11,682 bases of DNA from Oribacterium sp. (lineage in GTDB: Bacteria > Bacillota_A > Clostridia > Lachnospirales > Lachnospiraceae): NCBI GenBank assembly GCA_017940955.1, contig JAGAXP010000311.1, positions 1 to 11,682 of the forward strand. Reading direction: 5' to 3'. Positions 6,082 to 11,682 of the stretch are shown here, piece after piece. The number at the start of each line of letters is the position of its first letter. The stretch's first letter is position 1. A program made the position numbers and the translations under genes. The notes beneath the pieces are model-generated. The model made no database searches. It saw nothing but the letters and a program-made list of their open reading frames with translations, and was not told the origin of the DNA.

Positions 6082-7143
6082 TTATTTTGTGCTGCTCAGA
6101 TAAGCCGCTACTCGCTTAGATACATTTTCTTTGATATTGTTGTAATAGAGCGCGTAATCGCCGTTATGGTAGCTCTGTGGACCAAAGGCGTCGCCTCCAA
6201 CCGGCTCTGTATTTGCATTCGTCAGGATAGAACCGCGATTGAGAACCACCTTTGCATCCGCGCCAACGTCTTTAATCTCATATTCACCGGTTTTTTCATT
6301 GAGAATGCGTGAACCAAGGTTTTTACTTGCAGGTGCATATGTCTCGTCAAGTTTCCAATTAAGTGGATTAATGCTGACTGCGTTTGGCAGAATCACAACA
6401 TTACTGGCATTCTGTTCTATATTCTTTGGTCCCTCAGTGTTCCAGCTTATGATGACGCCCGTGTCACTCTCACCGTTAGCGAACTTCAGATGAGGGTTCT
6501 CCTCGAGATAGTCCTTTGTGATGGAGAAACCTATGACATATGCTGCAATCATGCGCTTGTAATAATCAGTATGTTTCTTGAAGTAATCCTTCAGCACAAG
6601 ACTTACGATTCCAGAACCCTGACTGTGACCCGCGATAATGAACGGACGTCCGTTGTTATAATTCTCGAAGTAGTAGTCAAGTGCGGCTGTGACATCGGCA
6701 TAAGGTATTGTAGAAAATGTTGTGCGTGGGTCACCGGATTTATTTGCTTCTTTTGCTGCGTATGTCATACCTGCCTGACGGTAGTATGGCATGAACACGT
6801 TAGTGGAGTCCTCGTATACATTAGCCAGTATTGGATAATTTGCTTTCACGCCATCCAGCATCTCGGCGTTGTCGAGCGTCGCAAAATCAGGATCCCCCTC
6901 ATTGGCAGCCATGTACTCAGTTGGGTAGACAAAAAATGTGTCAACATCCTTTGTGATCTCCGGAATCTGGTACCAGCAATCCGCCTGTGAATAGTCCGGT
7001 GCATCATCCGGGATTTCTTTGGAATCAGTTTCGGTCTCTGTTCCCGGTACAGCTATTTCCGGCACTGATACTTCAGAGCTGCAGCCCTCTAAAGTTAAGG
7101 CAATAATCCCAAAGCTTATCAATGCTATGATCTTCTTTCTCAC
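6082..7143 (-). CDS. DUF3089 alpha/beta-hydrolase lipoprotein
   Basis: This is a 353-aa exported protein. The first 20 residues are a lipoprotein signal peptide: KK charge, then a hydrophobic stretch, then the lipobox LEGC with lipidated Cys21. An acidic, low-complexity linker covers about 22-50. The rest matches DUF3089: DTFFVYPTEY at 68-77, VFMPYYRQ at 116-123, the nucleophile elbow GHSQG at 172-176 with Ser174, and the C-terminal region with GDAFGPQSYHNGDYALYY, whose His is the likely catalytic histidine. Family knowledge supports an esterase/lipase-type activity on the outer face of the membrane; the substrate is unknown. The start is GTG 7143, with GGAG 7 bases upstream. It precedes the SGNH hydrolase, and both are hydrolases, but the 150-bp gap makes a shared operon uncertain. 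Confidence 0.87.
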   Translation of the reverse strand: MRKKIIALISFGIIALTLEGCSSEVSVPEIAVPGTETETDSKEIPDDAPDYSQADCWYQIPEITKDVDTFFVYPTEYMAANEGDPDFATLDNAEMLDGVKANYPILANVYEDSTNVFMPYYRQAGMTYAAKEANKSGDPRTTFSTIPYADVTAALDYYFENYNNGRPFIIAGHSQGSGIVSLVLKDYFKKHTDYYKRMIAAYVIGFSITKDYLEENPHLKFANGESDTGVIISWNTEGPKNIEQNASNVVILPNAVSINPLNWKLDETYAPASKNLGSRILNEKTGEYEIKDVGADAKVVLNRGSILTNANTEPVGGDAFGPQSYHNGDYALYYNNIKENVSKRVAAYLSSTK

Positions 7144-7317
7144 ACTACTTCTCCTTTCATTTTTGCAAATGTTGGTACTTACTCTATTTTTCGACCAAAC
7201 TGCCTGAATATTTACTTTTTGACATTGAACGAAACTGCTTCCAACTTACGAGGATCCATAACTCCACTATGAAATCTTACGATCTACTGTTTCACTTAAA
7301 CCATAGCTGCGATTGCT
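7144..7317 (-). other. Leader of the DUF3089 gene, no gene seen
   Basis: This is the stretch between the repeat at 7318 and the GTG of the lipoprotein gene. No frame is open over a useful length and I could not find the missing part of the ToxN gene in it. A 22-base segment beside the repeat (7295-7316) matches the 3' end of the macro-domain gene with three mismatches. I saw no convincing promoter. Confidence 0.4.
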
Positions 7318-7343
7318 GTTCACAGTGACAGGCACCTATGGTT
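7318..7343 (-). repeat. Dispersed REP-like repeat, copy 5
   Basis: Plus strand reads GTTCACAGTGACAGGCACC followed by TATGGTT. On the minus strand it continues the ToxN fragment as NHRCLSL and supplies its TGA. TGTGAAC stands at both ends of the copy, which could be a 7-base target duplication or chance. Confidence 0.9.
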
Positions 7344-7427
7344 CACATCCTCTTTATTTGAGTAAACTCGTGGAAACTTCTTGCGCAAATATTTAATGTA
7401 CTCATCTGAAATACTGTATAATTTCAT
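7320..7427 (-). pseudogene. Type III toxin (ToxN/AbiQ family) N-terminal fragment
   Basis: From ATG 7427 the frame reads MKLYSISDEYIKYLRKK and then FPRVYSNKED, which is the characteristic opening of ToxN/AbiQ endoribonucleases (MKxYxIxxxYIxYLxxF, with xVxxN following). Intact members have about 160-200 residues. Here the frame leaves toxin sequence after 27 residues and runs through the dispersed repeat (VNHRCLSL, stop). A GGGAG site stands 5 bases before the ATG. Upstream are a promoter, a short RNA region and a terminator, the standard order of a type III toxin-antitoxin locus. The longer frame starting at 7535 merely reads through that RNA region and is not the gene. The catalytic body is missing, so it is inactive. 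Confidence 0.72.
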
Positions 7428-7437
7428 ACATCTCCCT

Positions 7438-7470
7438 AAAGAAATGGAAGCATCCGTTAAGATGCTTCCA
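7438..7470 (-). terminator. Terminator between antitoxin RNA and toxN fragment
   Basis: GGAAGCATC (7469-7461) and GATGCTTCC (7454-7446) form a perfect 9-bp stem, extendable by one A-T pair, around a 6-nt loop TTAACG. ATTTCTTT follows. In type III systems a leaky terminator between the RNA antitoxin and the toxin gene sets the RNA:toxin ratio; this hairpin is in exactly that position, 11 bases before the GGGAG site. Confidence 0.75.
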
Positions 7471-7546
7471 CTGTTGTTAAACCTTCCACTTGAACGGCAG
7501 GAACTCTCCGGTTGTTTCATATCAAGGTTCCTCAAAACCTTTATCT
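7471..7546 (-). ncRNA. Probable residual type III antitoxin RNA (ToxI-like)
   Basis: This is the region between the promoter and the terminator of the decayed toxN locus, about 75 bases. It contains an AAGGTT/AACCTT hairpin and two AACAACMG-type words 38 bases apart. I could not find clean tandem repeats of the roughly 35-nt size normal for this class, so the array may be contracted to about two degenerate units. The call rests mainly on position. Confidence 0.45.
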
Positions 7547-7552
7547 ACTTAT

Positions 7553-7580
7553 ATTTTACACTAAAAGAATAGGGATTCAA
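7553..7580 (-). promoter_or_regulatory. Promoter of the type III toxin-antitoxin remnant
   Basis: On the minus strand -35 TTGAAT (7580-7575) and -10 TAAAAT (7558-7553) are separated by 16 bp. Transcription would start just before the presumed antitoxin RNA. Confidence 0.6.
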
Positions 7581-7607
7581 TAGACAATATTAACAAAGAC
7601 CTAACTG

Positions 7608-8381
7608 TTATCCAAAGGTCATTTCCATTAATTCTTGTGCTGCATCCCTGTTTTTTACTCGAATCAGATTATCATCTTCTTTAACTCGCGATTTCTTATA
7701 CCTCTCCACCGGCAGCACCAGCTCACTCTCGTACTTATCTGCAACCGCCACAACCTTAACCGGTGTCTCACCGTCATATCCATTGACTATGACTGTGTCT
7801 CCAACCTTAACAGTCTTATCATCGCAGAGATAATCAAAGCATCGTGCCTTTCCATCAAACACCACGGACACAACATGATATACTTCTCCACTTTTCTCCG
7901 CTTTCTTCCTCCCCGGCGCCGTAAAGCTATAGTACTCCGTCCAAATCTCCCCCACCATCTCATCATACAGGTAGAAGCTTGTCTTCTTCTCACTCCAGTC
8001 ATACTCCACGCTGTCAAAAACTATCTCCGACTCCCCGTTGTAGATCTCAAACCTCGCCTCCGGAGCCGTCTTGATCCTTATACTCTTTCTAAGCTCACAG
8101 TAATCCGCCCGTGGTACGGTGATGAGCATCTGCGGCGCAGCATCTTCATCTCTCCTCTTAAGCGGTGTAACATCCAGCGCCAGAACCCCATTATTCAGTT
8201 CCTTTATAGTAAGTCTGCATCTTCTATGCTTGATAAGTGTCCACTTTGTCCAGCCGGGAGAAAAGAACTTCACAGTCCGTCCTTTATCGACGAATTCCTT
8301 CCGGGTCTCTTCCAGGGCCTTCTGAATGCCGGTGAACACCACAGTATCCCCGTAATAATTGCCGTTCACGTTGATAGGCAC
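7608..8381 (-). CDS. Unrecognised 257-aa protein with rebuilt 5' end
   Basis: I do not recognise a family. The protein is hydrophilic and soluble-looking and has two parts. Residues about 6-160 contain VVFTGIQKALEETRKEFVD and several beta-rich stretches. Residues about 165-245 read YHVVSVVFDGKARCFDYL, then KVGDTVIVNGYDGETPVKVV, a small beta-barrel pattern like that seen in conserved hypothetical Firmicutes proteins and the PriA N-terminal region. The GTG at 8381 and its AGGA site lie on a dispersed repeat. An ATG at 8423 is in the same frame and encodes MTNKSMANHITGP before a TAG (8384-8382) contributed by the repeat. The original start was probably 8423, and translation may now restart at the GTG. 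It follows the GNAT gene by 66 bases. Confidence 0.65.
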   Translation of the reverse strand: MPINVNGNYYGDTVVFTGIQKALEETRKEFVDKGRTVKFFSPGWTKWTLIKHRRCRLTIKELNNGVLALDVTPLKRRDEDAAPQMLITVPRADYCELRKSIRIKTAPEARFEIYNGESEIVFDSVEYDWSEKKTSFYLYDEMVGEIWTEYYSFTAPGRKKAEKSGEVYHVVSVVFDGKARCFDYLCDDKTVKVGDTVIVNGYDGETPVKVVAVADKYESELVLPVERYKKSRVKEDDNLIRVKNRDAAQELMEMTFG

Positions 8382-8389
8382 CTATGGTC
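8364..8389 (-). repeat. Dispersed REP-like repeat, copy 6 (divergent)
   Basis: Plus strand reads GTTCACGTTGATAGGCACC followed by TATGGTC, with three changes in the core (GT for AG, T for C). It overlaps the first six codons of the 257-aa frame and contains the in-frame TAG that cuts off the leading ATG at 8423. Confidence 0.8.
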
Positions 8390-8447
8390 CTGTAATATGG
8401 TTGGCCATCGACTTATTTGTCATATTAATTTTTTCCCTGGAACCCGG

Positions 8448-8981
8448 TTAAAGAATCCACTTATCTGTCGGAGTCAGACCGCCGAAGCCCCAGTCTTCAC
8501 CGGAATTTTTTACTACCGGAGTAAAGCCGAGTTTTTCGAGAACACGGGCTGATCTGTTGTTTTCCGGAAGGGTGCTTGCCTGGATTATCTCTATGTTTGT
8601 TTGCGTCTCCAGATAGTCTATCATCGCTTTAACTGCCCTGGTACCGATTCCCCTGCCCCAATACTTCTCGGACAGTCTGAAACCGATACTTACCTTATGG
8701 ATCCTGTCTGAGAATCCATAGAATTCTGCAATCCCTGCGAACTTATCGTCGACATATATTCCAAGTATCAGGGAGCTTTCCAGGCATTCATCATACAGAT
8801 GGTCTATAACGTAAGTTACATCATCATATTTTTTCTCAAATAAAAATGTAGGTTCATATTCATACACAGCTGAAGATGAGACAAAGTCTTTGAGATCTTC
8901 GGCATCTTTCTGTGTTATCCTGTCAAGTACGATCCCGTCATTCTCGATTCTGGGAATTATCGGAAAAAGGTTTTTGATCAA
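8448..8981 (-). CDS. GNAT-family N-acetyltransferase
   Basis: This 177-aa protein has the GNAT fold in the RimJ/RimL-like arrangement. The acetyl-CoA pyrophosphate loop is YWGRGIGTRAV at 107-117, after the beta-4 strand VSIGFRLSEK. The C-terminal motif PENNRSARVLEKLGF at 139-153 is typical of this group. The family transfers acetyl groups to amines of proteins or small molecules; the acceptor is unknown. The start is TTG 8981 with GGGGG about 9 bases upstream. The nearest GTG just upstream is out of frame. It begins 14 bases after the stop of the macro-domain gene, so the two probably form one transcript. Confidence 0.88.
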   Translation of the reverse strand: MIKNLFPIIPRIENDGIVLDRITQKDAEDLKDFVSSSAVYEYEPTFLFEKKYDDVTYVIDHLYDECLESSLILGIYVDDKFAGIAEFYGFSDRIHKVSIGFRLSEKYWGRGIGTRAVKAMIDYLETQTNIEIIQASTLPENNRSARVLEKLGFTPVVKNSGEDWGFGGLTPTDKWIL

Positions 8982-8995
8982 TTCACTGGTCCCCC

Positions 8996-9532
8996 TTAAA
9001 CCATGGCTGTAATTGCAGCTTCATAGGTTTTAAAGGTCTGCTCGTCGAAGAGGATCCAGGTGATGCTTTCCAATGCTCCTGCATTTTCATCCACAAAATT
9101 TTTTACTGTATTTATCGCAGTTTCAGATGCCAAATCCAAAGGAAAATGATAGACACCGGTACCAAGAGAGGGAAGCCCGATGTTTTTTGCTTTATTTTCG
9201 GCAGCTAATGTTAATATGCTTTTATAGCAGGAAGAAAGGAGTTTAACTTCATCATGCATACCGTCCTGCCATTTGGGTGCTGCAGTGTGAATGATAAAAT
9301 CAGCATTGGCATTATAAGCACCGGTTATCCTGGCTTCACCGGTTTTACAACCACCCAGTTTTTTAACTTCCTGAAGAAGTTCGGGTCCGGCAATGGAATG
9401 AATGGCTTTACAAACACCGCTATCCAGATACAGGCTCTCGTCAGCGCCTATAACCAATACATCCAAACCATCTGTTTTTGTTATATCACCCTGTAAAGCA
9501 CATATTTTGGTACCTTTATAATCTTTTTCCAT
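8996..9532 (-). CDS. Macro-domain protein with altered ADP-ribose site
   Basis: This 178-aa protein is a single macro domain. It has QGDIT at 14-18, with Asp16 for the adenine, then IGADES at 28-33, SGVCKAIHSIAG at 38-49, GEARITGAYNANADFIIHTAAP at 65-86 and PSLGTGVYHFPLD at 121-133, the phosphate-binding loop. Macro domains bind or hydrolyse ADP-ribose, O-acetyl-ADP-ribose or ADP-ribosylated proteins. The usual NAAN motif after strand 3 is GADE here, so the catalytic/ribose-facing Asn is missing. The SGV loop also lacks the common triple Gly. Binding without classic hydrolysis, or another ligand, is possible. A GGAGG site stands 5-6 bases before ATG 9532. The acetyltransferase follows immediately. 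Confidence 0.85.
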   Translation of the reverse strand: MEKDYKGTKICALQGDITKTDGLDVLVIGADESLYLDSGVCKAIHSIAGPELLQEVKKLGGCKTGEARITGAYNANADFIIHTAAPKWQDGMHDEVKLLSSCYKSILTLAAENKAKNIGLPSLGTGVYHFPLDLASETAINTVKNFVDENAGALESITWILFDEQTFKTYEAAITAMV

Positions 9533-9542
9533 TATATCCTCC

Positions 9543-9620
9543 TCGGCTATAAACGCATGTTTTTGAAGCCTTACTATCTGACAGACAGATGTATATTGGA
9601 TCGGCTATAAACGCATGTTT
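9543..9620. repeat. 20-nt direct repeat in the macro-gene leader
   Basis: TCGGCTATAAACGCATGTTT occurs without mismatch at 9543-9562 and 9601-9620, 58 bases apart. On the minus strand the proximal copy runs straight into the GGAGG site of the macro gene. Between the copies ATCTG/CAGAT can form a small hairpin. The pair could be a duplicated leader or operator, or the scar of a tandem duplication. Confidence 0.9.
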
Positions 9621-9682
9621 CTCGCCGTTTGTCTCTGACATACAAAATTGCAGTGCTGACCTGCTCCGTCATTTTAGCGCTT

Positions 9683-11566
9683 TCAGACTTCTGCAGCTTT
9701 CTGAGCGTCTTTCTTCAAAGTAACAGCATCTACTTTTCCGTTAGCAAGAGTGGGCAGCTTGTCGTATATCATAAATCTTCTTGGAATCTGGTAATCGGAC
9801 AAACGGTTCTTTAAGAATGCAACAAGTTCTGCTTCATTGTATTCAGGCTGTTCCTGAGTGTTTTTCTTGAGGCTGATGCATGCCACGGCAACTTCCCCGT
9901 CCTTTTCATCGGCTATACCTACTACTTTGACATCAGAAACAGGTGCATATTCCGCAATCACACTACCTACAGCATTTGGTTCTATGGTTTTTCCGTTACA
10001 ATGGATCAGCTCTTTCATTCTGCCTGAGATATGAAGATATCCATCAGAATCGAAGAATCCAAAGTCACCGGTCCGTATGCGTCCTTTGTCATCCAGAGCC
10101 TGTGATTCAGCCGGCAATTTATAGTAGGCTGTCATTGCGCTGTCACCATGGACAACGATTTCACCGCGGTTATCTGCTCCAGGAGGGAGTGGCATGCCTG
10201 TATGAAAATCCAGGATCTCGACTTTAACTCCATCAGCAACTTTTCCTACACTGCGGCAGATATGTTCAACACTGTCTCCGTAAAGAGTCGCAGTTATCGG
10301 TGACAGTTCGCTCATGCCGTAGGAAGAGATAAAATGATTTCCGGGCATTTTTTCCATAAGCATACGCATCTGTGTTTCCGTTGCCGGAGCACCTGTAAGA
10401 ATAGAGCATCGAAGGCTTGCCACTTTGTCTTTCGAAAATGAAGGATCATTTACCATTGATATGATGGTTCCCGGTATCGCATTCATGATGGTACACTTTT
10501 GCTTTTCTATAAAAGAAAGAAGTGTTCCGGTTTCGAAATTTTCAGGGATATGAATGCTGGCTCCTGAATAAAGAGCAGCCAGGAAACCCCGGATCAAACC
10601 TGTTGTGTGGAAAAGGGGAACATTCATGCATATCCTGTCATTCTCGGACAAATGCATGAATTCAACATTACATTTTGCCGAATGAAGTATTCCTGCCGAA
10701 GACAAAAGTACAGCCTTTGGTTTACCGGTAGAACCTGAAGTGAACAGCATGCAGCAGTTATCTTCTGCCTCCTGTTTACCTTTGAATTGATCCTGAAGAG
10801 GTTCAAACTCTGCATCACGTAAGCTGAAGTCTACATTTTTACCTATCTCAAGTACCTGATGTATTTTGGAGTCATTAGCCATGACTGCTTTTTTGAATTC
10901 ATCTATGGTTCCGGCGTTCTGTACATCACCTATAAGAAGGTGGGTGATATCACCGATGCCGGAAAGCTGGATAAGGTCATCGATGGTATATTGAAAATTG
11001 AGGGGCATAGCTATGGCGCCCAGCATCTGTGCTGCGAGGAACGAGATCACCCAGTTAACACTGTTGCCACTGTATATGCCTATATGAGTTCCCTTGTGTA
11101 CTCCGTTTCTAAATAAATCTGCCGCAAGTATATGGGTGTAATGATTTATGTCCTCATAGGTATATATCCGGTGGTCTGTAACTACAAATGGTTTCTGAGG
11201 AGCAGTACGGACTTTAAGCAGGAACAAGTCTTTAACCGAAAGGGTTTCCGGAGATTCTTCCAAAGAACCTTCCGCGAGATTTACCATACTGTCAAAACCG
11301 GTTTGCCTGAATATTTCAAGAACATCCTCATTACATCCCGCAATGGTAAGATCACTTCCGTCCTTCATATGTTTTTTCAGACGAAGTATTTCCCTTAGTC
11401 CAAAGGATGAAATATATGAGACTTTAGAAAAGTCCAATACTACCTTTTCTGTATCTTTCGGTATGCGGTCAATGACCTGGGACAGGTCGCCTACTGTTGT
11501 CGAGCTTAGTTTTCCTGTTATATACAAATATATAGTTCCTGAATCATATCTTGTCGTAATATCCAT
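9683..11566 (-). CDS. STAS domain fused to AMP-dependent acyl-CoA synthetase/ligase
   Basis: This is a 627-aa protein. Residues 1-95 are a STAS domain with VSYISSFGLREIL at 49-61, where Ser53/54 is the likely phosphosite. Residues about 105-625 are an ANL adenylating enzyme: P-loop SGSTGKPK at 277-284, PLFHTTG at 317-323, YGMSE at 416-420, RTGD at 498-501, hinge SGRMKE at 514-519, and NGK at 609-611 with the catalytic Lys611. It would activate a carboxylic acid as acyl-AMP and pass it to CoA or a carrier protein; the acid is unknown. The N-terminal STAS is unusual for this family and suggests control by a partner-switching kinase/phosphatase. The ATG at 11566 has GGAAGG 7 bases upstream. The same SSxGLR element occurs in the methyltransferase-STAS fusion at 578-1831. 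Confidence 0.92.
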   Translation of the reverse strand: MDITTRYDSGTIYLYITGKLSSTTVGDLSQVIDRIPKDTEKVVLDFSKVSYISSFGLREILRLKKHMKDGSDLTIAGCNEDVLEIFRQTGFDSMVNLAEGSLEESPETLSVKDLFLLKVRTAPQKPFVVTDHRIYTYEDINHYTHILAADLFRNGVHKGTHIGIYSGNSVNWVISFLAAQMLGAIAMPLNFQYTIDDLIQLSGIGDITHLLIGDVQNAGTIDEFKKAVMANDSKIHQVLEIGKNVDFSLRDAEFEPLQDQFKGKQEAEDNCCMLFTSGSTGKPKAVLLSSAGILHSAKCNVEFMHLSENDRICMNVPLFHTTGLIRGFLAALYSGASIHIPENFETGTLLSFIEKQKCTIMNAIPGTIISMVNDPSFSKDKVASLRCSILTGAPATETQMRMLMEKMPGNHFISSYGMSELSPITATLYGDSVEHICRSVGKVADGVKVEILDFHTGMPLPPGADNRGEIVVHGDSAMTAYYKLPAESQALDDKGRIRTGDFGFFDSDGYLHISGRMKELIHCNGKTIEPNAVGSVIAEYAPVSDVKVVGIADEKDGEVAVACISLKKNTQEQPEYNEAELVAFLKNRLSDYQIPRRFMIYDKLPTLANGKVDAVTLKKDAQKAAEV

Positions 11567-11603
11567 TTTGAAACCTTCCTTATATGTGAGCTATGGTATG
11601 CAG

Positions 11604-11682
11604 TTAATGGATCATTGAAGGCTGATGATCCGGTTCATTACTTCCCGGTATTCCGTGATTATACTTCTCCATGTCCAGAGCA
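11604..11682 (-). CDS. Possible 3' end of an upstream gene, cut by the window edge
   Basis: Two minus-strand frames are open from the edge. One ends with TGA at 11614-11612 and reads WRSIITEYREVMNRIISLQ. The other ends with TAA at 11606-11604 and reads EKYNHGIPGSNEPDHQP and a few more residues. The first looks more like a natural helical C-terminus, but I cannot decide from about 25 residues. A 7-bp stem GGATCAT/ATGATCC (11631-11625 and 11615-11609) without a T tract covers the stop region. A gene here would be 37-45 bases before the STAS-ligase and probably in its operon. Confidence 0.35.
   Translation of the reverse strand, partial: ALDMEKYNHGIPGSNEPDHQPSMIH

Noticed and set aside
7428..7535. 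N-terminal extension of the ToxN fragment (71-codon frame)
   Set aside because: It reads through the presumed antitoxin RNA and the terminator hairpin; the conserved ToxN opening begins exactly at ATG 7427.
314..8389. CRISPR array
   Set aside because: The repeats are 0.9-2.5 kb apart (one pair 16 bases), with genes between them and no spacer-sized units or cas genes.
7635..8552. 305-codon open frame on the plus strand
   Set aside because: It lies antisense to the 257-aa gene and the end of the GNAT gene, has no ribosome site, shows no family motif and has composition typical of a shadow frame.
9574..9672. 32-codon minus-strand frame starting MTEQVSTAILYVRD in the macro-gene leader
   Set aside because: There is no ribosome site and no recognisable similarity, and it crosses the direct repeat; it could be a gene scrap but I cannot support it.

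Overview
The window looks like an accessory stretch of a clostridial chromosome, most likely Lachnospiraceae (Butyrivibrio-like). Reasons: moderate-to-low GC, AGGAGG-type ribosome binding sites, TTG and GTG starts, a fluoride riboswitch with a built-in terminator, and family-level resemblance of the proteins. The genus is inferred from protein flavour, not from a marker gene. Every gene I accept is on the minus strand, so transcription runs from high to low coordinates. The large plus-strand open frames are antisense shadows.

Layout in the direction of transcription: the end of an unidentified gene at the right edge (about 11604-11682); a STAS domain fused to an acyl-CoA synthetase/AMP-ligase (9683-11566); a leader with a 20-nt direct repeat; a divergent macro-domain protein (8996-9532); a GNAT acetyltransferase (8448-8981); an unrecognised 257-aa protein whose 5' end is overlapped by a dispersed repeat (7608-8381); a decayed type III toxin-antitoxin locus with a ToxN N-terminal fragment (about 7320-7580); a DUF3089 lipoprotein alpha/beta hydrolase (6082-7143); an SGNH/GDSL hydrolase (5319-5930); an antitoxin-like remnant (4980-5180); an orphan cobalamin-pathway methyltransferase of the CbiL/CobI type (4315-4971); a fluoride riboswitch and its cation:proton antiporter (2953-4253); an overlapping chain made of an ORF remnant, a decayed EamA transporter, a Pr6Pr-like membrane protein and a methyltransferase-STAS fusion (578-2866); a 17-codon stub of a DEAD-box helicase (316-390); and a noncoding tail ending in a strong terminator (67-98).

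Two themes stand out. First, a dispersed 25-26 bp repeat (plus-strand core GTTCACAGTGACAGGCACC followed by WATGG) occurs seven times, always in the same orientation. It sits on gene ends and breakpoints. It supplies the stop codon to the helicase stub, the ToxN stub and cbiL. It also puts an in-frame stop followed by a GTG restart at the head of the 257-aa gene. This resembles a REP-type mobile repeat that marks insertion or deletion joints, and the window reads as a mosaic of intact genes and stubs joined at these copies.

Second, two different metabolic enzymes at opposite ends of the window, a methyltransferase of the leucine-carboxyl/polyketide O-methyltransferase type and an acyl-AMP ligase, each carry a STAS (anti-sigma-factor antagonist) domain with the serine-containing SSxGLR motif. 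This suggests enzyme activity or location set by a partner-switching kinase/phosphatase system rather than transcriptional control. The partner kinase and phosphatase are not in the window.
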